From: Megalopta genalis
Lineage: Eukaryota > Arthropoda > Insecta > Hymenoptera > Halictidae
Reading direction: 5' to 3'
NCBI RefSeq assembly: GCF_051020955.1
Contig: NC_135013.1
Span: forward strand, 40,423,087 to 40,487,086
DNA length: 64,000 nucleotides
The position numbers and the translations under genes were made by a program. The notes beneath the pieces are model-generated. The model was not told the DNA's origin. It worked only from the letters and a program-made list of their open reading frames with translations, and searched no databases. This document shows, piece after piece, positions 32,464 to 43,850 of the stretch; the first letter of the stretch is position 1, and each line of letters begins with the position of its first letter.

Positions 32464-34439
32464 TATAAAGAGTATAAAAAGAAGAAAGAGTATAAAGAGT
32501 AAAAAGCGCATAAAAAGTGAGAAGAATACTTAAATATTTCTGTATAGCACGAAATCTAAATCAAAATCTGCCGAGTCGAATCAGATTTTAGTCCGTTCGT
32601 GAAAATCTTTTTGAGACAAATAAATGATTGAGTGCTTCGAGAATCTCTTATTTAAATATTTCTGGATCTAGTTCTCTAATTAAATATAAATCTCAGTCGA
32701 AACTAATAATTTCAAACGATCTTACTTATATTTCATTTTTTCGTTTTCTAAATCCGTGAAAGTCGGAATGTACGCGATCGAAAATGCTTGTTATCCTTAG
32801 ATCTTATCCTTAATAAGCTATCAAAAGAAAACAGTTTCAGCATGGATCACGATTTCCTGTGTTCCGTCAAAACGTTTGCCACTCTTAGATTCGCTGCGAT
32901 TTCTATAATGCAACGGTTAACTTAACGAGAACCATTAAACGTCCAAAGCGTAGCCTGTGGTCCGCAACTTGCCGAAGCAAAACGATCAAGTAGATTTCAT
33001 TGAGATTCACGAGCCGAGATACAACAAAATCTCGTTTGATTTTATTGGAACAACAGAACAAGAGAGTTATCTTGATCCATAAATCAGGATCTACTTTGGC
33101 GGTTCGATTTTTCTGTTTCTCTAGGGAGATTATAGTTCATTTCGCTGCGATACTTTATAATTTATGACATGATACCGACATAGTTGTGCCACAGAGTTCG
33201 AGAACATCGAGTCAATACTATTTAAACATTTCTGTGTGTATCGATCCGAAGAAACGATTTGATCATAAATTAAGCGGTCTGTTAAGACGAATAAATAAAT
33301 AAGTGATGGATAACTTTGAATCGCTGTTACTCCAACATTTCAGTATCGAATGATTAAATCTATTGAGTTGTTGAGCATTTTTTGTATACACTCACACCTG
33401 TATTTTTGCGGTGAATAAGAACCATATAAGAAGAAACGTACAAAAAACATTTCGAATCTTCAGGTGTAGCTGCAATAAATAGTTCTCGTAACAAATTAAA
33501 AAAAAATTTGTTTCTATGGTGAACAGTCTCGCATGTAAAATTATTAAAAACCTCACGATGCAGCTAGACATTGCTTTTCCAAACAAGATACAAAAATTAA
33601 TTTACATTTTTAAATATTTCACTTACATATGGACATCCTTTTTCTACATAGAAATTTTGTTTATCGAATGTCTTATAATATAAACTATTTTATTGACTCC
33701 TTCTTAATGGAAATTTAATGTGTACGAAATATATTTGGACGTTCGGACAACCTTACGGCAAAGTAATCATTAAATTTCTTGCTTTTTACTACACACTTTT
33801 GGTACATATTATGTATTTTGATGGAAAATTGTTTCTTGTACCGCATAAAAAGAATCGCACAAAAAAAGAGACCACACAAGATCAAGATCGAGAGTAATTT
33901 CCAATAAAACTATTACTATCTGATCCATGACAACGAATCGAAACAAATATATAAATCGCATAATCTCTCTCACAAATTGAACGATCCAATGGACAAATAA
34001 CGTTCCGTCGCAAGTAGAGCGAGAAATCGGTCGATGGTTAACAAGCAACGGCTACCGGACAAAATCGTCGGTCTCCATGACAGTAATCCGTGCTGATGAG
34101 CTTACCGATATCGACGAGACACTCTTAAAAATGGTCAATCGCATTCGCCGCGAGTATCTCAACGAGCCGTAAAACATTCGGCACGGTTTTCTCCTGGATC
34201 GTCGGCCAAGGACTCCGTTGACGAGTAAAACCGTAATCACCGGGTCTGACGGCTTAACACGACCCCCGAACGTCACCCGTGAAATCGGCGCGCCGAAAAA
34301 CTCCGCTCGTTAGTTGCCTCGAAGTCGGACCAGGAAAAAGAGACGCTAATCGCTCTTCTCCTCCGATATGGTTGCCCAAAGAAACGGATGAGAAACGAGA
34401 CGAGAGCTCGAGGATGATAAAAGGGGGGGAAAAAAACAA
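32464..34439. other. Gene-free interval, nothing recognised
   Basis: AT-rich to about 33990, then CpG-rich. No RNA gene, domain or repeat match. Confidence 0.4.
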
Positions 34440-34740
34440 ATCAATTATAATTTGATGTTGAATATATGGACTGCCGGAAATTGAAAAAGATTAATGTGCT
34501 CGCGTATTCGTTCTTTCCCGCGTTGAACGCGGGGCCCCCGTGCCTCCGGTCTATATTAATATAAGATTTCCCAGTTTCTTTGGCATGCATGAAACCGAAT
34601 GCTTGAATCCGTTGTCCGATGAAATTTATTAAGGAATTTTAATGCTGCTTTGATTGGAATTATTATACGGGTCCTAAGACTGCTAATGGCTCGCAGGCCG
34701 CAACCGATCTTCCGACTAGCATTCAAGTCGCTCGAATGAG
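34440..34740. promoter_or_regulatory. Possible conserved noncoding block (weak)
   Basis: Non-repetitive sequence with AT-rich homeodomain-like words (TCAATTATAATTTGA, TTTATTAAGG) alternating with CpG-rich sequence and no reading frame. Flagged on composition only. Confidence 0.15.
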
Positions 34741-35570
34741 TCGCGGTTTTGTTGTATGAATTTCCAACATGTACATAATTGCACCAAGCTGTTCGATGTA
34801 TAAGTTACAATTTGCTAATATACATGTGTTTCGAATTTTTCACCTTCATGAATCTATAAAGAGGATGGTTTTGTAAGTACCGCACCGGTTCAAATGATCG
34901 ACCTCGCTTTTTTCATTTAAAAATTGCTGAATTTATAAAGATCTTATATCTCATCTTTTTATTTTATATATCTTATATCTTGTGATAAGAAATATTTTAA
35001 TTCCAGCACACACGTTACAATAAAAGCAGCAAGATGGCTATAATAAATTCAGTCTTGTAATTCTTATAAAGCAATAATAATATGGTAATTGGATAAATTA
35101 CATAGCTTTTTTTTCTTCATAGCTTTTTTTAGATACGTTTCAAAAATCAAAGATTGGAAAAGTAAAGCGAATAATTACAAACTTATTGTTTTGCAAGCTG
35201 TCAAAGATTCTCATCCATAGTTTATTAGAAACTCTATTAAAAAATACGAAATACAAATTTCAAAGGTTTTATATATAAATGCTTACTCATGTATAAATTA
35301 ACAAGTTACTGAAACAGTTCAAAGTATAAATTTCAACGTTTGTAGTTTTATATGGAATTTTTATAGTGCACTTTCTATCAGTATGAACAATTATATCTGT
35401 AAGAATTTCTTTCCCCTTGGATAGATATATTCCAAGCAATGCAGATTTATAATATTGCTGGGTTTATTTAAATAAATATAAGAAATACATACACAATATA
35501 TATTCCATGAATAGAACTTTATGTGGAAAAACGACCACATAAAGGAACATGGACCGTATTTACTCTAAAA
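34741..35570. other. AT-rich interval, nothing recognised
   Basis: AT-rich with frequent stops and no repeat match. Confidence 0.45.
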
Positions 35571-35790
35571 TATTCAACAGTGATTAATTAAAATTAATGA
35601 CGAATATTAATTATAATATATTCAACAGTAATTAATTAAAATGAATAACGAATATTAATCATGTAATATTAATTAATTAAAATGAGTGACGAAAAATAAT
35701 TTTGAAATATTCAACAGTAATTAATTAAAATTTATGACAAATAATAATGAAATATTCGATAGTAATTAATTATAATTAATTACCAATATA
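35571..35790. repeat. AT-rich minisatellite of about 45 bp, roughly five units
   Basis: Units beginning ATTCAACAGTAATTAATTAA recur near 35572, 35620, 35709 and 35753, with a degenerate unit between the second and third. Every unit carries TTAATTAA or TAATTAAT, so the array is a cluster of homeodomain-type TAATTA cores, possibly by chance of its AT content. Confidence 0.8.
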
Positions 35791-37167
35791 TCACCGCCGT
35801 AGCAAAGCCGAACTTCTATTAAACGTACGATTTCTATGCTTGGCAAATATAAACAGTAAAACGATTCTCGCCAATGTAATCGCAATGATCGAATCGGATG
35901 ATTGAAAAGTCACTCGGTTACCAGATTCCCGCCAACGCGATGACATCTCGAACGCCGCTTTCGGTCGATGGATCACGTTTGAATAGTCTAAAGTGTCGAT
36001 CACGATTCTTCACGGTAAAGAAAAGCTTCCCAATATTTTCATAAAAATGTTCGCCATCCTGAGAATATTCGAACAACAATCGTCGCAGGAAGTTGTCGCG
36101 TGCAAAATCGGCCGCGGTTATCCGGCGCGGTGCAACGGAAGCGGTCGCGGCGGATATTAAAATACACATTATTCAAATTTGGTCGAGGTGTAGCCGGGTC
36201 TCTGGTCGCTGGCACCCGAAAAAGAACAAGCATGCGCCGAGATAAGAGGACTCTCGCTCGCACGATGAAAGAAGGAGAGGACGAGGAGAGCTCGGCGGAA
36301 GGAGGAGGAAACGGTCAATTTGGTCGGTCGCGACGATGTCGAGCGTATTTAAAATGCAAATGTCGGCGCGACGCGGTGGTTCTTCCCGGTTTCGCCTCCG
36401 AAAAGCCGATCGTGGATGTGCCCCACGTATGTAGCCGGGCTTCTTCATTCCGGCGGGTACGCCTCTGCCCTCCTCTCCACTCCTCTCGGCTCGGCTCGGC
36501 TCGGCTCCGCTTGGCGGTTCGCGGTAGTCGCGACTAAAAGCGCCGGGCCTCGGAATCGTTCTTCTCGTCGCGGTCGCTGGGCATCTTATTGAGAACGCGC
36601 ATAAACGATTCGAGCGCGATCGGGAATGTCGTGGCCGTCGTTTAAATGCGATTCGATCTCGCGAGGGATGGGGCAGCTGGCCGAAAAAAGGCCGCCGCCC
36701 GCGACGGGGCCGCATCGAAATCCGTAACCATCTACTAATATGTATACTCGGCTGAATGTTAATAATGTATGAGGACCGCCTCGATTGGCGACCATCGTTT
36801 TTGAACCGCAGCGCGATAGAATGGGCCCCGAACCGCGCCGGACTGTGTTCCCGATTCGCTAGGGGCCATTTCCGACGTCCCCGGGCCTTGACAATCTTCT
36901 CCGACTTCTTGGTATTCACCGATTGAACGCGAGAGGCGCTTCCGACGCGATTGCTCCTCGATTACTGTTATCAAAAAATTCGGCCGGTGTGTTACCTGCC
37001 TCTCACGGGCCCGATAATGACAGCTCGCGCGTAACTTGATTATTAGACCGCTGATCTTGATTGACTCTGCGATTCACAATGTCTTCGAACGGGCACCTGA
37101 TCGGTAAAAACTATATTTCAACTTGACAGCAGATCAATCATGGAGAAGTAGTTAGTTTATTGATAAC
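35791..37167. other. CpG-rich interval, no supported gene
   Basis: Strongly CpG-rich from about 36000 to 37060. Includes a short (CGGCT)n run near 36486-36507. A 248-codon minus-strand frame (36173-36919) opens at GTG and is arginine- and proline-rich; overlapping frames are open on the other strand, so composition explains it. Confidence 0.4.
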
Positions 37168-37370
37168 TAGACTGTTGATTTTTATGCACTTACGGTGTAT
37201 GCAAGTTTTTAAAACGCGATTAAATGTCCATATTAGCAGAGGTTAATTGTGTCGCTATTCTTTGTTCATTGCTAGCAGTCTTCTAGTTGGCCCGAGAAAT
37301 CATTTGCTTCGTCAGAGTTTTATCAAAAAATTCAGGAAAATGTGAATTTGCATAAAAATTCGCGGTCTAC
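37168..37370 (+). repeat. Family Z copy
   Basis: Left end CTAGACTGTTGATTTTTATG, right end TTTGCATAAAAATTCGCGGT followed by CTAC. The inverted termini are about 200 bp apart. Confidence 0.65.
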
Positions 37371-38399
37371 TGAGAACTACGACTTTATAGCATTGTTTTT
37401 CTTTTAGACTAACGCTGGTAGAAGTATTTTATTAACACTTCTCGATGTTGTTCAGTTTTTGTTTTGTTTCAACTGTAAGCGAGTTCATCACATCATTTTG
37501 ATTCGGAGACACGTAAGAAATGTTTAAACAAATTTCTTTCTCTCTTGCGAGGGTCGATTGCTCTAGTTAAGCGTGTTCAGGTGCATTTCAACCAGATATC
37601 GAACCGATATGAATTACGCTAAATTATACTCGTGTTGAAGCCATTTCACTTTTGTTTGAAACATTTTTTAATACTCTATATTCGCATATTTAATTACAGA
37701 TGACAAAATTTAGACGAACTGTCAGAAATTTCAATCATTTAGAAATAATATGTCTATGCTCTTACGTATATACTTCATTATTATTATCTCGTGTTTCACA
37801 TGATGGCGTTTCTCAAAAATGCATATACAGGTCTGCGGTCTCATTATAAATGAGTAGTATGCTTGGTTACATTTTTGCCAAAAATGTCCGCCATTCGTGT
37901 TCTAAATACGATTAGATTCGCCTAATCAACGAAACAAAATATTCGTTATAGTATCCTGCTTATTGCATCGTATTTGCTCCAGCAAGAAGCCAGTTAAATA
38001 AGCTCTAATTCCATCATGCAAATTCTCCTTCTCATGAATTATTTTATGGTTAATTCTTTCTCGACGACCGTGTCTTTCAATCGCTTCGACACACGTGCCT
38101 TCTTGCATTTTATAAATCGCTCGAAACGCATAAATTTCCTCCTGCGACGAGAAGTTGCATAGAAAGTTTCGCAGCCGTCCCGAAAAACAGCGGAATTCGG
38201 GCTTCAGTTTCACCAGGGCGGAGCTCGTCATTGTCCGCTCGGATCGGTTCTCGGCGGAATGATCGTCGCAATTTTAACGTAATTAGTGGAAGTCGAGCAC
38301 GTATTCGAATTAAGACGATTCGCATGCTCGGTAAATTCCGATCGGGTCGGATCATTACCGAGTCTCCTCGATTTGGTAAGTCGTGCATGCGTTCGAGCG
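37371..38399. other. Gene-free interval with an isolated family Z end
   Basis: AT-rich to about 37950, with a reversed family Z terminus at about 37815-37850 (GCATATACAGGTCTGCGGTC), then CpG-rich. Frames of about 100 codons at 37926-38231 and 38110-38415 are unrecognised. Confidence 0.4.
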
Positions 38400-38417
38400 G
38401 CATGCATGCATGCATGC
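38400..38417. repeat. Short (GCAT)n run
   Basis: Four to five GCAT units, a self-complementary tetranucleotide. Confidence 0.85.
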
Positions 38418-40304
38418 GTGCTAGCAGAAGAAAGATGGTTCGTTATTCCGCGAGGAAAAAGGACTACGTGACACGAGCACGCCGATGGGAGGAGTAGAAC
38501 CGCCGCTTTCGTGCTGCGCAGACACCTTCCGGGTGGAGTTTTCGAAAACTTGCTGGAGAGAAAAAAAAAACTTATTAGCGACTCGGTTCGCGTAAAGCAC
38601 CGATCCGGCGGCGGGCCGGCAATGTATCGGGTATCCCGCGTTTTTGCCGGGTCTCTCTCTCACTTCGCGTCGATTCGACACGGCGAACAGCCCCGCAAGA
38701 AATCGCCGGACCTTATGCAAGCTACGCAGATCGAGTCGATAGTTGTCCCGTTCGGAGTATTCTGCTCGACCGTTGAAAATCGCGCGACCGGCCGTGGAGA
38801 CTGCGAGTTTCGAGCCAGCACGACGACCGTCATTCGTCTCGCTTCCTCGAGCCGAGGATCTTTACGCCGTCGAGGAATCGCTGGTTCGTTTAACTCTGCA
38901 GTTTACTATGCCATTTGCCGAGCGTTCTGTTGCGTTCCATTCAGATTATTTCGAATCGGTGCAGGTTCTCATCTATTTGGCGAGATCTCTGGATCCGAGG
39001 ATACAAATTGACGAGTTTCACTCGGCTATCAATCGATATTTTATTGTTATTGTTAATCCGCGTGTCGGCTGAACGCATTTCTTACTCCGTAAACGTGATG
39101 TAAAACGGCCTGTTCTCTTTTATACATTTTATTATTGATCTTTGCCAGAGGCGGTGGCTGTATCAAGTTTGACCCAGAGTATTCAGATCGTTCACTTGAT
39201 TACTCAATTTCCGGCAATTAAATAAAATAAGTTGTTGTTGCATAGAGAACAAAGAAAGACTGATAAGCCTACAAGAAATATCTTCAAAAATATGTTCGGA
39301 AAAATTGCTAAATAAATTGCTGGTTAAATGAATCATTGTCCAAAACATATACTGCATACATATAATCTGATCAGTCCCGACCACCAATATCAGAATTTAT
39401 GTTATATTAATCATAATATTAATCAAACACGCTTCGCACGTAGGTGATCAGCTCGATTAAAGGCAACGTATATGCAAAACGATTTACTCCATAGATCAAT
39501 GAAGATTAAGTATAGCACTATAACTATTGCAACTAACTATAGGCGGACAATCGTGACACTTAACTCATCTCGGATAATCGAGATTCTATTTTACTTTCGA
39601 AAGATCAACATGCTCTGTATACGAATTGTACGAGTAATCTTCTTTTAGATACGAATGGAAATGAGCCGTAAAAGATTCCGTGAATCAGCTTCTTGATGCA
39701 GTTTTTACTGCCGCAACAATTTCGCCACGTTTTCTGCTGAAAAAGCATCGCTAACAGGGCCCAAAGAGGTCGGAGTATGTGTTCCACCGAAAGTAAGACG
39801 CCTCTCGCATGTTTAAAAAGACAAATTATGTTCGCCGGGTCCGGTGGACAAGTTCGGCCGTTTAAAACCGACTAATTAAGGCTGCACACGGCGGCTTGGC
39901 CGGCGTGGTTCCGTCGGATTTTTTTTAACGCGAATCGACGTTATCAGAGGATGTTATTCCTGCGACCGATTAACAGATCCGGCTAGTCGGCCGCGCGAAT
40001 TCGTCGGCAACGATAATTACGTCGTCTTTACGAGCTTCTTGGACAAGCTGTTTTTCGTTTAGTAATGATAACTGCTTCGGCTGCCGTACAGCCACCGCGA
40101 TTTTTACGAACGTTTCGCTGGAAAATAGAAATGGAGGTAACTGGTAGTGCGCATAAATTTCGAGCTCTCTCGTCCCCGCTGCTCGGGAACAGTCGTTACG
40201 TGTGGCTTTTTAATTTCACGGTTCGTTATTTATGATTGCCGGAGTCAATCCCATTTTTGTACTTGTTTCTCCCGTTTCGGTGCAGCTTACTTACGTGCAT
40301 TGTA
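38418..40304. other. CpG-rich interval, no supported gene
   Basis: CpG-rich blocks at 38420-39010 and 39800-40200 separated by AT-rich sequence. Overlapping frames up to 166 codons (38511-39011) show no recognisable domain. Confidence 0.4.
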
Positions 40305-40331
40305 TTCTTTTTTTCTCTGTTTCAGGTAAGT
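40305..40331 (+). promoter_or_regulatory. Candidate recursive (ratchet) splice site
   Basis: A long pyrimidine tract ends TTTCTCTGTTTCAG at 40325 and is followed directly by the strong donor GTAAGT at 40326-40331. Acceptor fused to donor is the known architecture of recursive splice sites in very long insect introns. A possible branch region (CTTACTTAC) lies about 40 bases upstream. I saw no other CAG/GTAAGT junction on either strand of the window. It implies transcription left to right. The alternative is an ordinary 3' splice site of the short exon at 40326-40401. Confidence 0.55.
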
Positions 40332-40401
40332 CCGATTTTAATTTCACGACGTGCCTTCGGTTCGTCGATGGAGGAACAGAACGTGACATTTCGCTGGGAA
40401 A
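40326..40401 (+). other. Possible cryptic (recursive-splicing) exon, 76 nt
   Basis: The segment runs from the acceptor at 40325 to a second strong donor, AAA followed by GTAAGT, at 40402-40407. Short cryptic exons of this type define recursive splice sites in Drosophila and vertebrates. One frame reads on through it (ISRRAFGSSMEEQNVTFRWE), so a genuine 76-nt coding exon is also possible. I do not recognise the peptide. Confidence 0.4.
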
Positions 40402-41543
40402 GTAAGTCGATGCTTCGTTTCCAATTTAACCATGATTCGGCGAAGCAATTGAAATATGCGACGACGGTGTGTTAGAGAACGCTGGGGCGCTCGCGTCCGA
40501 CAGATTAACCTGTTGCACTCGATGATGCTTTGACTTGATCGAAAGCTATTTAATAAAATTATTACACGCTGTAGCTTGTAACTTGCTCCTTGCACTCAGA
40601 ATGCATAAATTCTTCAATTTTTGTCTTCGATAAATTCTTCAATTTACTAAATAAAAGTGTTTGAATAATGGACAATTGCTTCTCTATAATAATAAATGAA
40701 GGTTATTATTATAACTGAAAGGTTATACAAAACTTCCTGTGTACATGAATCTGCAGAACTGCGTACTAAACTTATACAGATTGGAACTTTATTTAGTAGT
40801 ACAATGTTTCGTAACGTTAAATATTTATTAGATCAAATTCAGTAAATGCAAGAGTTTAATTCGATACTATAACGCGTACGTTAGAAGCATAAAATGAGAG
40901 ATTATTCTCGTAATCCGAGCTGGGTAAAAATACTCTTCAACCGAGAAATACAAATATTTACAAATACTGTTTCTCTCAACTGTGTTACATCCGCTTCATT
41001 TGAAGTAATATCTAATTAAATACTAGTTGAAATACTTAAGTGATCTTACAAATACATAACAAGTACTTCAAATATATATTTTACAATACGAACCTGAAAT
41101 ACTTAATTGAAATAAATATTTTATTCATTGAGCGTGAAATGAAACACTTGAATATTATTTCCATGAAATTTCGCCGAGCAACTGCGAGTATGTCTTAACG
41201 ATCGCGTTTAACATTTGATACGTGTACATTGTTCAAAAATGGCATTCATTAATTAAGAAAAATATTAGAAAAAGCTTATTTTACGAAACAATGTGTGTTC
41301 GTACTTTTTCTCTCATAGTAATTAATCGTATGAAATGAAATTTCAAATAATTAATAGAAATTTACACACACGAGATACTATATATTTCGAACAATTATTT
41401 TTAGTACACCTCTTAAGAAACTAATACTACTTCAATTAATAATTTTCTTTACCATAAACATAGATAACTATATTCAATACATGTGCTTATCTCTATGACG
41501 TCAAATAAATCTTGAAATATAATATAATATGGAATATAATATA
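40402..41543. other. AT-rich interval, nothing recognised
   Basis: AT-rich, including a low-complexity stretch of AAATACTT-type words at about 40940-41150. A decayed TTAACCTGTTGCACTCGA end, resembling the CCCTTTGCACTCG elements, is visible at about 40494. Confidence 0.4.
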
Positions 41544-42105
41544 TTAGGTCTACCGAAAAGTTTTGTGCGATAGTGTCACTTCAAGTTTCAATCCATATGC
41601 ACATGTTGATTTGAGACATATATGACTATCTCTCTTTATCATTGCATTTACACGCATGTACTCTCCTAAATAAACTGAAACAAAGATGTCTCATGTAATT
41701 ATTAAGTGAGACGCGATCGTGAAAACATGGCTATCGATGATAATGCCAGACCGCATGCTGCTTTGGCGACTCGTCAGAAAATCGCAGAGCTAGGCTGGGA
41801 AATTCTGTCGCATCCACCATACTCCCCAGACCTAGCACCCTCCGATTATCACTTGTTTCTCTCTTTGCAAAACTTTTTACAGGAAAAAAATTCAAAACTG
41901 AAGCTGATGTCAACCAAGCACTAGTTGAGTTCTTCGCCTCTAAAAATAAATCATTTTTCAAAAATGGCATTTACAAGTTGCCATCACGCTGGCAAGAAGT
42001 CATAAGTAACGATGGAAAGTATATTCTACAATAAATATTATTAAATGTATGAAAATTGTGTTATATTTCAATTCAAAAACGGACAGAACTTTCCGGTAGA
42101 CCTAA
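41544..42105 (+). mobile_element. Mariner deletion derivative, 562 bp, second copy
   Basis: The ends TTAGGTCTACCG and CCGGTAGACCTAA, with TA on both sides, bound the same internally deleted element as 24715-25271, in the opposite orientation. The left terminus carries two substitutions (CCGAAAAGTTTTGTG). The right part forms arm 2 of the inverted duplication. Confidence 0.93.
41706..42033 (+). pseudogene. Mariner transposase fragment with a frameshift
   Basis: Same truncated D,D34D transposase as the fragment at 24786-25115: DNARPH, then SPDLAPSDYHLF 34 residues apart. An A run at 41884-41890 has seven bases where the other copy has eight. The frame shifts there, ending at a stop after 73 residues, while the rest of the C-terminal sequence continues in another frame to a TAA at 42031-42033. 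The DNA-binding half is missing, as in the other copy. It is an inactive remnant of a Tc1/mariner transposase. Confidence 0.92.
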
Positions 42106-42275
42106 TATAATACAATATCGAAAAAGAGTATTTCATTAGCTATTTCCAATACTGTTTGAAATATTTTGTGCCCAGGCAAGCTCGTGACAAACAGCTTAGG
42201 CAGTCGAGTGCAACTGTTTAATGGTATAAATCTTGGCAGCGGACCCTCCTTACGATCAGGATGTCCGCACGATCA
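41967..42275. repeat. Arm 2 of the 309-bp inverted duplication (partner 24127-24435)
   Basis: The mariner right end plus 170 bp of flank (42106-42275) is the reverse complement of the partner. The flank is identical by eye. Similarity ends sharply after GATCA at 42275. Here the mariner continues intact beyond the arm, whereas in the partner it is cut at the arm edge. Confidence 0.92.
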
Positions 42276-43658
42276 GGCCCGAAAGCTGTCGTCCGCGCAC
42301 GAAACGATTTTAGGACGCCTCGTGGTCGCGCCTCGCTTCAATAAACGAGCGGCAATGAACGCGGGCGTAACAGGCGTAATGCTCCTCTTAGGATTCATTA
42401 TCGCGATTGTGCGAATACGTGTCAGTCTGCTTTCCCATCCGTCGTCTCCGGCTCGCAAAAACTCGGCGGCCGATCATTCGATTTCCCCGGCCTGTCTCGA
42501 GGCGACCGACCGACCGATCGTTTCGTTTTCGAAAACCGGAAGCACCGCTGCGCGCCGATTTACAATGGCGCTGGGCAACACCGCTAAATCACCCCTTTAT
42601 ATCCTGGAAGCATAAATCAGGCAGGATTCACGCCGCGAGAAGAGCAGATCGGGGTCCGATCGGATCCGCGGAAGAACAACGATATTCGATTTCCTTTGCA
42701 GATCGTTCTCGCCTCTATCGGTCGCTTCCTCGCGTGCAACCTTCGCTTCCTCCGACGTTCCCTTGCTCCCCTTTTTTGCCCGGCCTACCGTCTCTCTCAT
42801 CCTCTCCTATACTCTCTCGCCCTCTACGAAGCCGCGACGACCTCATCCGTGGCCGAACAGTTTTCTCGATGGCCTACCCCCTTCTACCGATTTTTTTACC
42901 GATCCGCTTTCTAGCAGCCGGCCGGTTTTTTTACGGCGTTTAGTGGCGAACGATTCACTTTGGCGACGCCATTATTTCTACCAGGCCTTTATTTTCTGCC
43001 GATCTACGATTATACGCGTCTCGATCCACCTGTATTATAGTATATATATATAGTCATCGGTTTACTGCTCATAAAAATAATACACATTTATTTCAACCCG
43101 TTTCCGGTTGTTAGAGGGATCATTTCTGCGGAAGAGGAGAGATCGTTGTGGAACTTGTTCGGAGTAATACCGCGAGTTCTTACGCGTCATCTGGACGAAA
43201 TTATAGGACTACCTGATAGTTCCAGGGATCGGACACTTAAGTGTGGTTATTACGTTTAAAAATTAAACGAATGGTACACGGGATCGTCGACCTGTTGCAA
43301 AATTATAGAATTTTGCTTCGGAAAAATTGTACCGTGTCGATTATTCGATGAGGTAGATTTTTTGTCGCGTTCCCCTGTAGTTTCAGACCAGATTTGTGCG
43401 TTTTACTGATTCAAACTTGTTCTCAAAAATAATATCACAAGATGTCCTTCTCGATTTTCTATTCATTTTCGTTTCACAGTTTCATTTTGATCATTGTGTA
43501 TCAATCATGATATCATAATAAATAACCAAGTTATGAAACTAGAAAAGAAAATTAGAGAGTATTTATAAAATACTACTATAATACTACTATATTAGAGAGT
43601 AGAAAAGTAAATTTGATAGTATTTAAAACAGAAAGCGAACTATGTATACTAAACTATG
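42276..43658. other. CpG-rich interval, no supported gene
   Basis: CpG-rich to about 43030 with several overlapping open frames (up to 178 codons at 42407-42943), none with a recognisable domain. AT-rich afterwards, with a short local repeat of ACTACTATA words near 43571-43590. Confidence 0.4.
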
Positions 43659-43850
43659 TTAACCCCTTGCGCTATAAAATTGAGTCAGATTCGGGACGAA
43701 GATTTCATACGTGATCTACTGAACATAAATGTCGCTCATTTCTTCTATAACGAAACGAAAATTGATTATCAAGATCTAGGAATGAAAGTAAATTTAGATG
43801 TGTATAGGAAACAAAAATTGTCTCATTCTAATATTTTCATTCTTTTATTT
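43659..43850 (+). mobile_element. Decayed TTAA element (CCCCTTGCGCT end), one end
   Basis: TTAA at 43659-43662 followed by CCCCTTGCGCTATAAAA. The interior (CATACGTGATCTACTGAA, GAAAGTAAATTTAGA) aligns with the reverse complement of 53171-53383 (CACACGTGATCTACTAAA, GAAAGTAAATGGGGA). The right end has decayed. Confidence 0.5.

Noticed and set aside
36173..36919. 248-codon minus-strand frame in a CpG-rich block
   Set aside because: Opens at GTG, is Arg/Pro/Ser-rich, and overlapping frames are open on the other strand; composition explains it.
36990..37005. TTACCTGCCTC, a possible reverse-strand splice junction
   Set aside because: Read on the minus strand, CAG/GTAAC lacks a pyrimidine tract.
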